Source of the DNA: Candidatus Gastranaerophilales bacterium
GTDB lineage: Bacteria > Cyanobacteriota > Vampirovibrionia > Gastranaerophilales > Gastranaerophilaceae
Length of the DNA stretch: 64,000 nucleotides
NCBI GenBank assembly: GCA_944323155.1
Contig: CALURL010000005.1
Span: forward strand, 1 to 64,000
Direction: 5' to 3'
The translations under genes and the position numbers were made by a program. The first letter of the stretch is position 1; the number at the start of each line of letters is the position of its first letter. This document shows positions 55,250 through 63,644 of this stretch, piece by piece. Under the pieces are notes generated by a model that saw only the letters and a list, made by a program, of their open reading frames with translations, did not search any database and had not been told where the DNA came from.

Positions 55250-56056
55250 CTAAATTCCAAAAATCATTTCACCGTAATAGTCATCAGGCTTTTGCGGTGT
55301 TTTTTCAGTTTGAGTTGAGGGGATATTTTTTTCGTAACGCAAAATTCCGCCGTCATCAGAGTTTGAATATTTTTTATCAATTGGTCTTATAGATTTCGGG
55401 AAAAAACGCAGAGTCACATTTTGAGCGATATCTTTTGAAATTATATCTCTGGAATACATTCTGATATTCTCTAAATAGGAATTTGCTTCAACATAATTTT
55501 TTGCAGAAAATACATCTTCATTATTACTTACATTTTTTGTGTAAATATTACTCCACATAACAAGATCATTTACATCATCCAGTAAAACAGCATTTGTAGA
55601 AAGTTTAAATGGGTAATTTATACTGCCTGCACTTGAGATATCTAAAACCTCCCACAAACCTCTTCTCGATCCGGTATGATTTGAGATAACATCACTAGAT
55701 ATAATTAAAATAGAATAGCATTTAAAATTTTCTGATATCTTTTTGAAAGCAGCATAATCAATATGCCCTGAATTTTTAAACTTCAAAAGCGCTGAAGATA
55801 CTGTGTTTTTTAAATCAGAATTTGAAGCAAGTTTTTGTCTTACCTCATACAAATCATAAGAATTAATTCCAGCCCCTGACATAAAAAGAGAAATTACATC
55901 ATCTGCAATAATTTTTGAAACTTCATCAAAGCCGTAATAATTCTGATTATCAACAAGCAAATCAGCCGGTAAAACAAGAACATCAAAAGTCTTTGCAAAA
56001 ACCGAACTTTGAAACATCAGAAATATTACAAGCAGAATCTTTATAAATAACTTCAT
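55250..56056 (-). CDS. exported protein of unknown function
   Basis: A 268-residue protein with a signal peptide (LFIKILLVIFLMFQSSVFA, cleaved before KTFDVLVLP). The mature part has alternating strands and helices (SKIIADDVISLF, YSILIISSDVISNHTG, NAVLLDDVNDLVMWSN) that resemble CsgG/TolB-N-like alpha/beta domains, with no clear family match. The C-terminal 40 residues are polar and disordered. Probably periplasmic or outer-membrane associated. Confidence 0.65.
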   Translation of the reverse strand: MKLFIKILLVIFLMFQSSVFAKTFDVLVLPADLLVDNQNYYGFDEVSKIIADDVISLFMSGAGINSYDLYEVRQKLASNSDLKNTVSSALLKFKNSGHIDYAAFKKISENFKCYSILIISSDVISNHTGSRRGLWEVLDISSAGSINYPFKLSTNAVLLDDVNDLVMWSNIYTKNVSNNEDVFSAKNYVEANSYLENIRMYSRDIISKDIAQNVTLRFFPKSIRPIDKKYSNSDDGGILRYEKNIPSTQTEKTPQKPDDYYGEMIFGI

Positions 56057-56130
56057 AACAAAATTATATCACAATTTTCATATAATTAACGGATAAAAAA
56101 TCATATTTCCTGATATATACTAAATACACT

Positions 56131-56517
56131 ATGACTAATGAAGAATTAATGCAACTTGCAAAAGAAGTATCCCAAAACGCTTATGTGCAGTATTCACATT
56201 TTCCAGTAGGCGCCTGTATCCTCACAGAAAACGGAAAAGTTTACAAAGGCTGCAATTTTGAAAATTCAAGTTACGGTCTGACAATCTGTGCAGAACGCAA
56301 CGCAACAGGTTCAGCAATTGCTGATGGTGAAAAATCATTTAAAGCAATAGCAATTTACTCTCCAAAAATGAAAAAATGTTTTCCCTGTGGTGCTTGCAGG
56401 CAGGTACTTTCCGAATTTCAGGCAAATGAAGGACTTGATGTTGTTCTTGAAGATGAAAATGATGGACTTATTGTTTATAAATTAAACGAAATCTTCCCTG
56501 AAGGATTTAAATTATAA
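56131..56517 (+). CDS. cdd: cytidine deaminase
   Basis: A 128-residue small homotetrameric-type cytidine deaminase. The zinc motifs CAERNA (Cys and catalytic Glu) and PCGACRQVLSEF are complete, along with the substrate motif FPVGACILTENG and NFENSSYGLT. It deaminates cytidine and deoxycytidine in pyrimidine salvage. The next small gene begins three bases after its stop. Confidence 0.95.
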   Translation: MTNEELMQLAKEVSQNAYVQYSHFPVGACILTENGKVYKGCNFENSSYGLTICAERNATGSAIADGEKSFKAIAIYSPKMKKCFPCGACRQVLSEFQANEGLDVVLEDENDGLIVYKLNEIFPEGFKL

Positions 56518-56520
56518 AAT

Positions 56521-56748
56521 ATGTATTTCATTGAAATATTAGTTAATTTCTTTAAAAAGAAAAAACAAAAAAATAATTTTAACCCGCTTGACACAAATAA
56601 TACCGACAATGGAGAACTTCCAGACTCAGAAAATTGCGAACATATTTTTATGCCGATTGACAGCAGCGGAGAAACTTTAGCATGCTCAAAATGCGGTTTG
56701 GTGGTAAATAAAAAGGATTTAAAAAAGAAAAATATTTTTAAAATTTAA
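56521..56748 (+). CDS. small zinc-ribbon-like protein
   Basis: A 75-residue protein with a hydrophobic/basic N-terminus (MYFIEILVNFFKKKKQK) and a C-terminal part holding CEHIFMP...LACSKCGLVV, one C-x-H and one C-x2-C that could bind zinc. Probably co-transcribed with cdd. Function unknown. Confidence 0.6.
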   Translation: MYFIEILVNFFKKKKQKNNFNPLDTNNTDNGELPDSENCEHIFMPIDSSGETLACSKCGLVVNKKDLKKKNIFKI

Positions 56749-56760
56749 AAATATTAACCT

Positions 56761-57534
56761 CTAATATTCCATTTTCCAGCCTGAGCCCATAATACGCGCA
56801 GCGCAGGTTGTTCCTTTAGCCGAGGTTATTTTGTAATCATTTTTCACATCACCTACACAGCCATCCATATTATTTACCCAGTAGTTAGAACCATTTAGCC
56901 CCTCATCGCCTTCCATTGCTATAACATATTCAACACCGCCAATCGGGTAAAGATGACCATTCTGTCCGACAACAAATGTAAATAAGTCTCTGCCATACTG
57001 GTTAGGACGATTTTTACTGTTCACATCTATTGTAACGTCAGCACAAAAATTAGTTATTATTGCAGAATCCGCTTTAGGTGTAGGCTCACAATTTCTAGTT
57101 TTAACATGATAAAATACTCCATCAGGAGTTATAAATTTATATCCATCTGTTGCAGCCCAGTCCATATTGTTTGTAAAAGCATCACGCGGCTTTAAATATA
57201 CTGATTTTACATTAGAATCAAATGCTTCTCCACTTTTTGCACTTCTGATAACTTTAATGGATTTTTTCATTTCTTCATCCATTTTATTATTCCATTCAGC
57301 AGAATTGCTATCACCGCTAAACAAACCTGAGCAAACAATATCTGTACATTCATGTCTTACCATAACATTTTGCATTGCCTGCTCAAATTGGCTAAGAGCT
57401 TTTTGAAGCTGAGATACATAAACCTTTTTTTCGTAAGATGAAATCAATCCCGGCATTGTTAATGCTCCAACAATACCAATAACTGTTATTGTCAGTAAAA
57501 CTTCAGAAAAGTTAAATGCATTATGGAATTTCAT
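56761..57534 (-). CDS. type IV pseudopilin-like protein 6
   Basis: A 257-residue prepilin-like protein with the six-residue leader MKFHNA and the helix FNFSEVLLTITVIGIVGALT (Glu 5 kept, Ala before the cleavage site). It has three to four Cys pairs and the shared motif IDVNSKNRPNQYGRDLFTFV. GGGG lies five bases before the ATG. No poly-G run, so it is expected to be always expressed. Confidence 0.86.
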   Translation of the reverse strand: MKFHNAFNFSEVLLTITVIGIVGALTMPGLISSYEKKVYVSQLQKALSQFEQAMQNVMVRHECTDIVCSGLFSGDSNSAEWNNKMDEEMKKSIKVIRSAKSGEAFDSNVKSVYLKPRDAFTNNMDWAATDGYKFITPDGVFYHVKTRNCEPTPKADSAIITNFCADVTIDVNSKNRPNQYGRDLFTFVVGQNGHLYPIGGVEYVIAMEGDEGLNGSNYWVNNMDGCVGDVKNDYKITSAKGTTCAARIMGSGWKMEY

Positions 57535-57580
57535 CTAAACCCCGCAGAATATTATTCAGATACAAATAATTATAACATTT

Positions 57581-58717
57581 TTATTTGAACATTTCAAGCA
57601 TATTTAACAATTTTGAGTGAAGTTCTACATTATGGACTCTTATATAATCCACTTTTCGTTCAACTGCAAGAGTATTCAATGCAACTGTGAATATGTCTTT
57701 TGTAAAATTGTCCTTATCTGACATGTCAAGAAGACTCTTTCTTGAAACACCAAGCATTACAGGACATCCAAGCGAATAGAATTCTTCTATACGTTTTATA
57801 AGTTCAAAATTATCCTTTCTTGTTTTGCCAAAACCTATGCCGACATCAATTATAATATTTTCTTTATTTATTCCTTTTGATAAAGCAAAATCTATTTTTT
57901 GCTTCAAGGAAAAGAAAATTTCATCAACAAGGTTGGAATAAGTTGGGGCATTTTGCATAATATCCGGCGTCCCCTTGGAGTGCTGAATAATAACTTTTTT
58001 CCCGTATCTTGCGGCAACATCTGCCATGTTCTTATCATAATCAAATCCTGAAACATCATTAATAATATCAGCACCAGCTTGAATACATTTTTCTGCGACA
58101 ACGGCGCTTCTTGTATCAATACTTATTGGAATTTTTCCTTTTGCGAATTCTATAACAGGAATTAATTTTTCAAGCTGAGTTTTGTCTCCAACTGCATTTG
58201 AATATGGTTTTGTAGATTCTGCGCCGATATCTATTATGTCAGCACCTTCATCAATCATTTGCATAAGATGTTCGCACGCTTTATCAAATGTATTATACAA
58301 ACCGCCGTCTGAAAAAGAATTGTCTGTTAAATTCAAAATTCCGACAATTTTTGTTTTTGCTGATTTTTTTACATTCACGAGATTGTCTAAACTTTCGCCT
58401 AGAACTTTCAACCCAAACGGTTGATATTGAAGCTTTTTGGCAATTTTCTTTATTTGAGAAATACTTCCGCCGACTATGCAATCGGATTTTTCAATTTTGC
58501 CTGTAATTACTTCTCTATGCGTTGCACAATCGCATCCTACAGAAATTGCGGTCTGCTTAACTATATTTGCCTGCGCCGGAGTGAGTGAAAAAACCTTAAT
58601 ATTTTTATATTCAAACTTTTCAACGCCCTTGAATATATAAGATTTGTCAAATCCGACAGTCTCAAGTTCTTTTGTTATATCTGTATTTGTAATTTCTTTC
58701 AAAGTAAAATCGTGCAT
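57581..58717 (-). CDS. folP: dihydropteroate synthase with N-terminal extension
   Basis: A 378-residue protein. Residues about 118-378 are a dihydropteroate synthase TIM barrel: VGILNLTDNSFSDGG (pterin site), GADIIDIGAESTKP, ISIDTRSAVVAEKCIQAGAD, INDVSGFDYD and GVSRKSLL. It joins p-aminobenzoate to the pterin in folate synthesis, the target of sulfonamides. The first 115 residues are not part of the usual enzyme and contain FSLTPAQANIVKQTA; such an extension is known in some bacterial FolP proteins, but its role here is unknown. Confidence 0.92.
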   Translation of the reverse strand: MHDFTLKEITNTDITKELETVGFDKSYIFKGVEKFEYKNIKVFSLTPAQANIVKQTAISVGCDCATHREVITGKIEKSDCIVGGSISQIKKIAKKLQYQPFGLKVLGESLDNLVNVKKSAKTKIVGILNLTDNSFSDGGLYNTFDKACEHLMQMIDEGADIIDIGAESTKPYSNAVGDKTQLEKLIPVIEFAKGKIPISIDTRSAVVAEKCIQAGADIINDVSGFDYDKNMADVAARYGKKVIIQHSKGTPDIMQNAPTYSNLVDEIFFSLKQKIDFALSKGINKENIIIDVGIGFGKTRKDNFELIKRIEEFYSLGCPVMLGVSRKSLLDMSDKDNFTKDIFTVALNTLAVERKVDYIRVHNVELHSKLLNMLEMFK

Positions 58718-58798
58718 ACAATGAATGTTAGCACGATTTTTTATTTATAACAATATGTGTTACTGATTATTTATGCATACCATCCAAATAAATTGAGT

Positions 58799-59619
58799 TT
58801 AAAACTTAACCGGATAATCGTCAGGGATTTTCCAGCCGTTGCATTGGATTAATGCACCGCAGGTGTTGCCAGCATACCAATCACCAGCTCCCTCTGCGCA
58901 ATGTTGCATAAATGTTTTCCCAATAGATGTAATTGTGCCTTTTGAAATATAATCACAACCATTATTTCTGGCTAAAGTAAATGATGAAAAATCTGACTCT
59001 TTAAAGGAACGACCATTATCAAGCCCTTCATGAGAAAAATCTCCATTGGGTAATAATGTAAAATAATCTAAACCATAAATCATTCTATTTTTACTTATAT
59101 TAAGATCTATTCCAAAGCTATCATTTCTATATGAAAAAATTATTCCTACACCATTTATCAAAAGATATTTATTCATATTATTATTTATAACAACTTTATT
59201 TCCATCAGAAGTCACGGCATAAGCTGAACAGGCGCGCTGAGAATTCTTTAACCAACTCTCTGTCCAACTGGAATCCTGCTCTGACCAATCACATATCTTT
59301 ATTGTTTTTAAATACGGTGCATAATACTTATTAAAAAATGCGGTATTATCCATACTATAATCCCAGTATATAGCTGGACCATTATCTGCTACTGATTGTA
59401 AAAAGGCCTGATTTATTATTGAATATGTGGACTTCAATCGGGTTACAACTAGATGTTTTTTATAATTCGCAATTAATGTAGGTAAAGTCAATGCAGCAAC
59501 AACACCAATTATTCCTAGCGTAATCAAAATTTCCGCTAATGTAAAACCGCAACTAATGCCCGAAATGGAGACTAAGCGCTTGCCCCCCCCCCGTAAAGCA
59601 TTCTGAAATTAATCTTCAT
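58799..59619 (-). CDS. type IV pseudopilin-like protein 7, poly-G phase-variable leader (out of frame as given)
   Basis: AAAGGAG eight bases before ATG gives MKINFRMLY and then 10 G. With 10 G the frame ends at TAG four codons on. With 11 G it is open for 273 residues: GGGGKRLVSISGISCG, then FTLAEILITLGIIGVVAALT. The mature domain has a diverged C-terminal motif (IDLNISKNRMIYGLDYFTLL), so this gene may be older or diversifying. The only in-frame start as given is a TTG within the pilin helix, which would remove the cleavage site. Confidence 0.82.
59583..59592 (-). repeat. poly-G tract, 10 G, in pilin 7 leader
   Basis: Homopolymer of 10 G on the coding strand, nine codons after the ATG. In-frame lengths are 8, 11 or 14. 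Confidence 0.9.
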
Positions 59620-59669
59620 ACAACAAGCTCCTTTCCTATCTGTTTAAATTGAATTTATATAATAAAATT

Positions 59670-59698
59670 ATTATAATAAAACTTTATAAAAATTTCAA
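59670..59698 (-). promoter_or_regulatory. promoter of pilin 7
   Basis: Minus-strand TTGAAA, 17 bases, TATAAT. Same -35 and spacing as the promoters of pilins 4 and 5. Confidence 0.72.
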
Positions 59699-59749
59699 CT
59701 AATTAAAACAAATGCTAAAGCTTGAAGGACTGTTTAACAGCAGATTTTA

Positions 59750-60265
59750 TTATTCTTCCCTTGATTGAGAATACTCATTAAGTGTATCTGTTGTGACTTT
59801 TGCAATATCACCAAGACCGGTTATAAGTGTAACAGCACCAAAACCATAGCCGATTAAACCGGCACCCCAGCGGAAAGGCGCACTTTTTAGTATAGGTCTT
59901 ATATATTTAGATGTTTTGACTGTTCTCCCCCAGGTAATAATTGCTTCTTTTGTTGTTTGATAAGCTGTTTTACATTTTGACAGTAATCCTGTTGTTTTTT
60001 CCGCCACATTACCGACATTTTTTATTGTTTGAGACCCTCTTTCTAACTCTTTTGAAGCTTTACTTGCTTTTGTAAACATGTCAACTTTTTTCTTGTTAGA
60101 AATTGCAGCAGAAGTTGCAGCTACAGCACCGCCGCCTTTAACGGCTTCTTTGGCGGCTTCTTTTTTCTTGTCATCATCAGAATTTTCTGACTTTGTTGAA
60201 GAAGATGATTTCCCTTTTGAAGCTGTAAATGAAATTGTATTAAGTTTATAATAACTTTGTGTCAT
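59750..60265 (-). CDS. protein of unknown function with Gly-rich hydrophobic tail
   Basis: A 171-residue protein. It opens MTQSYYKLNTISFTASKGKS and then a Ser/Lys/Asp-rich linker, an Ala/Gly segment (AVKGGGAVAATSAA), a helical middle, and a hydrophobic C-terminal part (FRWGAGLIGYGFGAVTLITG) that may insert in a membrane. It has no signal peptide. It follows the gene upstream by 11 bases and probably acts with it. No family recognised. Confidence 0.6.
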   Translation of the reverse strand: MTQSYYKLNTISFTASKGKSSSSTKSENSDDDKKKEAAKEAVKGGGAVAATSAAISNKKKVDMFTKASKASKELERGSQTIKNVGNVAEKTTGLLSKCKTAYQTTKEAIITWGRTVKTSKYIRPILKSAPFRWGAGLIGYGFGAVTLITGLGDIAKVTTDTLNEYSQSREE

Positions 60266-60276
60266 TTACTTACTAC

Positions 60277-61050
60277 CTATTCTTCTAAATCTTCAATATC
60301 GTTATTGTCAATCTTGTTTTCTTTGGCTTGTTCTTTTAAGGCTGTAACACCGCTTGCGGCACCACCGGCAACACCTAAAGTATTAACAGTAGCATTTTCA
60401 ACTTGTTTACCTTTTATACCGGCAAGTTTTCTATATATATTAGTCATTCCGTCACGACACCACTCGTATGCATTTTTTACGCCACCTGAAACTGACTGAT
60501 ATACAGAGTTTTCTTTAATTTTATTCTTTGCTGATACAAGTTTTTGACCAAATGTTGTTTTGTCAAAGAAATTATCATATTTTGCCTTTGATTTTTCATA
60601 AAATGAAGTTTCTTTAAAGTCTGATTTAAGATTTTTATATCCATTTTCAATTGAAGCGCCAAGTTCTTTAAACCCTTCAACAAATGAATGCTTAAAGTCT
60701 TTTGCTCTTTCAAGGAATTTCGCACCTGTTTGTGTTTTGAACACTTCTTTAATAGCCTGAATAGACTTTCTTCCGCCCCAGCCAACGGTCATACCGCCGA
60801 TAAGTGCCGTTGCACCAACAGCAAGTGTTTCTACTGTTGTTTTAACAGGTTTTGGAGCATTTTCAACGGTTTCTAATATATTTTCTCTTGCGTTTTCAAT
60901 AGAGCTTTTAGCGGAATTATATTCTCTTTCCTGTTCTCTAAATTCTTCATCGTCTGTCTGCTGAATATTTTCTGCTTGATCAGATTTACGGCGTTCAAAA
61001 GCAGGATTTGCTTTGTACTGTTGTAAAATTCCCGGTTGAATTGTTAACAT
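60277..61050 (-). CDS. protein of unknown function, helical
   Basis: A 257-residue, lysine-rich, mainly helical protein. It opens MLTIQPGILQQYKANPAFER, has a glycine-bearing hydrophobic patch at about 80-100 (VGATALIGGMTVGWGG) and a C-terminal patch VNTLGVAGGAASGVTAL. GGAG six bases before the ATG decides the start. First gene of a two-gene operon; both members combine charged helices with Gly/Ala patches as in the 962-residue protein at 14.5-17.4 kb. No family recognised. Confidence 0.62.
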   Translation of the reverse strand: MLTIQPGILQQYKANPAFERRKSDQAENIQQTDDEEFREQEREYNSAKSSIENARENILETVENAPKPVKTTVETLAVGATALIGGMTVGWGGRKSIQAIKEVFKTQTGAKFLERAKDFKHSFVEGFKELGASIENGYKNLKSDFKETSFYEKSKAKYDNFFDKTTFGQKLVSAKNKIKENSVYQSVSGGVKNAYEWCRDGMTNIYRKLAGIKGKQVENATVNTLGVAGGAASGVTALKEQAKENKIDNNDIEDLEE

Positions 61051-61206
61051 ATATATCTCCAATGCAATTAAAATTTTCCTATAAGATTAAGGCATATCAA
61101 GGATTTTTTTTGCTGAAATTTATATATCCTTTTAACAAATTGTTACAATAATTTTAAATCTTTACCTAAGGAATTATCGCATATTATTCAACTTTTGTAA
61201 ATAATT

Positions 61207-62127
61207 TTATGAATATTTATAACCTTGATAAGAATTTCGCTTTATAAATTCTCTATCAATTTTATTAAGACAATCCATTTTTTTACCAAGCCAACGCGGG
61301 GCGATTAAATTCTTTTTCAATCCATTTCCTGCCAGCCTGTGAATTGTTGTTGTTTTTGGAAGATATTCCAAAAAATCGCAAACTGTTTGAATATATTCAT
61401 CTTCATCCATAAAATCAATCCCGCCTGAGTCATATATTTTTGCAAGTTTTGTATTTTCCAAGGCGCAAAGCATATGAATTTTCACCCCATCAACACCAAG
61501 TTCTGCTAATTTCTGCGCTGTCTGCATAATTTCATCATGCGTTTCCCAAAGGCCGAAAATTACATGTACGCATACATTAATACCTTTATTTTTCGTAAGT
61601 TCATAAGCGCGTAGAAAACAATCAAAATCATGACCGCGGTTAATTTTTTTCAAAGTTCTGTCATGGATAGATTGCAAGCCGTATTCTACCCATGTGTAAT
61701 AATCATCTTTAAAGGATGATATAAGTTCCAGTTTTTCATTATCAACGCAATCAGGACGGGTTCCAATGGAAATGCCGACAATATCAGGATGTTTCAGCGC
61801 TGAAGTGTAGATTTTTTCTAACTCATTGACTGGCTTATATGTATTAGAATAAGCCTGAAAATATGACATATATTTTTTTGCTTTAAATCTTGTACTTAAA
61901 TTTTTTATACCTTCATCAATTTGATCTTCAATAGCCAAAAGATTCGAATGAGCCTGCGAAAAACTTCCGCCTTCATCGCAAAAAATACAGCTGCCTGTTG
62001 ATATAGTTCCATCCCTGTTCGGACATGAAAAACCGGCATCAAGTGTTATTTTGTAAACCTTGACGCCGAATTTATTTTTTAAATATGCACTATACTGATT
62101 ATAGCGTTTATCAGTATTATTGAACAT
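61207..62127 (-). CDS. radical SAM protein, YhcC/TIGR01212 family
   Basis: A 306-residue radical SAM enzyme. The iron-sulfur cluster Cys are in LDAGFSCPNRDGTISTG and SCIFCDEGG. The opening RYNQYSAYLKNKFGVKVYKI and WVEYGLQSIHDRTLKKINRG match the YhcC/TIGR01212 group. Members are thought to modify RNA or protein, but the substrate is not established. The next gene upstream is a zinc-ribbon small protein, two bases away, probably one operon. Confidence 0.9.
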   Translation of the reverse strand: MFNNTDKRYNQYSAYLKNKFGVKVYKITLDAGFSCPNRDGTISTGSCIFCDEGGSFSQAHSNLLAIEDQIDEGIKNLSTRFKAKKYMSYFQAYSNTYKPVNELEKIYTSALKHPDIVGISIGTRPDCVDNEKLELISSFKDDYYTWVEYGLQSIHDRTLKKINRGHDFDCFLRAYELTKNKGINVCVHVIFGLWETHDEIMQTAQKLAELGVDGVKIHMLCALENTKLAKIYDSGGIDFMDEDEYIQTVCDFLEYLPKTTTIHRLAGNGLKKNLIAPRWLGKKMDCLNKIDREFIKRNSYQGYKYS

Positions 62128-62129
62128 AA

Positions 62130-62297
62130 TTATTCTTCTTTGTTATCGTCATAAATCGGATAAACATAGTGTTCACCGCAATTCGGGCAAACCACTTCCT
62201 GCTGCTTACCATCTTCAACTTTAGCTACTTCAAAAAGTGTTTTGCAGCCTGATTGAACACATCTTATTGCCCAGCTTGGTCTTATTAATCTTGCCAT
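62130..62297 (-). CDS. small zinc-ribbon protein
   Basis: A 55-residue protein: MARLIRPSWAIRCVQSGCKT, then VVCPNCGEHYVYP. Two Cys pairs, C-x4-C and C-x2-C, are spaced for one zinc. GAGGA precedes the ATG at a good distance. Possibly a metal-binding partner of the radical SAM gene directly downstream. Confidence 0.72.
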   Translation of the reverse strand: MARLIRPSWAIRCVQSGCKTLFEVAKVEDGKQQEVVCPNCGEHYVYPIYDDNKEE

Positions 62298-62406
62298 AAG
62301 TTTCCTCTTTCTTATCCTACAATATTATTACATAAACATTTTAGCATTTATGAAAAGTTTATGCAAGTTAAGTTATTATAATAGTTTATAAAAAATTCCT
62401 CGAATT

Positions 62407-62610
62407 TTAAGGCAGAGGATCATATCCACCTTTGTGCCACGGGTGGCATTTACAAATCCGTTTGACTCCAAGCCAGCCGCCTTTTAACACCCCATATTTT
62501 ACAATTGCCTGACGGGTATACTCAGAACAAGTCGGCTTGAATCTACAGCATGCCGGCGTGTATTTAGAAATCTTTTGATATATTGATATTAAAAATAAGA
62601 CTATTTGTTT
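62407..62610 (-). CDS. yidD: membrane protein insertion efficiency factor
   Basis: A 67-residue YidD family protein. It shows the opening [40 protein letters not shown] and the closing [13 protein letters not shown]. It assists YidC-type membrane insertion at the inner membrane. Start ATG chosen for the family-typical MKQIVLFL; an upstream start would add 11 residues, and the gene overlaps nothing else if read this way. Confidence 0.92.
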   Translation of the reverse strand, partial: KQIVLFLISIYQKISKYTPACCRFKPTCSEYTRQAIVKYGVLKGGWLGVKRICKCHPWHKGGYDPLP

Positions 62611-62620
62611 CATATAAAAA

Positions 62621-63619
62621 TTATTTTTCTTGAAGTTCTTCAATATATTTTATAACAGATTGTTTTATTTTGTCTTTTCTTGTATCCCACTCTTTCTGCG
62701 ATACTGTAGTAACATTTCCGTTATTCATAAATACTTCCATTCCATGGTAACAAATCCATTTTGGCTCCGGCCTATTTGGATGTTTTTCATCCCAATCAAG
62801 AACCTTTTGCAATAACTTTGCAAGGTCTTTTTTATCCATTTTTGATATGTATTGTGAAGTTTTGGGCGCAATAAAAGGTAAAGCTGAAATTGCCTGAGCA
62901 GCAGAATTATCTTTACATACAGCGACATCTTGAATAGTCCTGTAACGACCTAATACATACAAATATGCAGCTAATTTATTATTATTAGAATATACATCTT
63001 CAGAAACGGCAATATAATATATTGGAAGAATATCTGATGAAGAATTTTTTACGGAGTTAATAATTTCTTTTTTCTTGCTTTTAGGCATATTTTTATATTC
63101 GCTTACCAAATAAAATGGGTCATTAACTGATTGGTAATTTGTTACATTTCCATTTTTTGAAACAACAATCCCTTTCTTTGCATTAATTGCCACTTGTATC
63201 TGTTCTTTAGCCAGCTCAAAATTAGGATTTAATTCAAGAGCTTTCTTATAATCGGCAATTGCTTCGTCATATTGTTTATTATGATAGTATGCTAATCCTC
63301 TATTTTGAAAAATATCAGGGAGATTTGGCTTTATTTCCAGAGCCTTTGTGTAGTATGAAATTGCTTTTTCATATTCTCCAAGTTCATCCATCGCAATACC
63401 TTTAAAGAAATAGCCAAAATCGTTATCAGGATAAAATTTTATAACATCATCAGAAATTCTATTCATTTCCTGCCAGTTTTCATTTGCCAAAGTCTGCTTT
63501 AGCAAATTCTTGTATTCATTGAAATCCTTTGCAGAAGCACTTGAATAATTAATACAAATTATTAAAGTCGCAATAAAAAGAAAAATTATAATACAAAAAC
63601 TAACATGAATTTTTTTCAT
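62621..63619 (-). CDS. exported TPR protein
   Basis: A 332-residue protein with a signal peptide or N-terminal anchor ([21 protein letters not shown]). Residues 45-155 contain three TPR units ([40 protein letters not shown]). The C-terminal 170 residues are an unrecognised domain. It sits between flhA and yidD. Start ATG follows GGAGG-type bases (CCCCTCC on the plus strand). Confidence 0.82.
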   Translation of the reverse strand: MKKIHVSFCIIIFLFIATLIICINYSSASAKDFNEYKNLLKQTLANENWQEMNRISDDVIKFYPDNDFGYFFKGIAMDELGEYEKAISYYTKALEIKPNLPDIFQNRGLAYYHNKQYDEAIADYKKALELNPNFELAKEQIQVAINAKKGIVVSKNGNVTNYQSVNDPFYLVSEYKNMPKSKKKEIINSVKNSSSDILPIYYIAVSEDVYSNNNKLAAYLYVLGRYRTIQDVAVCKDNSAAQAISALPFIAPKTSQYISKMDKKDLAKLLQKVLDWDEKHPNRPEPKWICYHGMEVFMNNGNVTTVSQKEWDTRKDKIKQSVIKYIEELQEK

Positions 63620-63644
63620 ATCCCCTCCATTTTTTTATAAAGCA

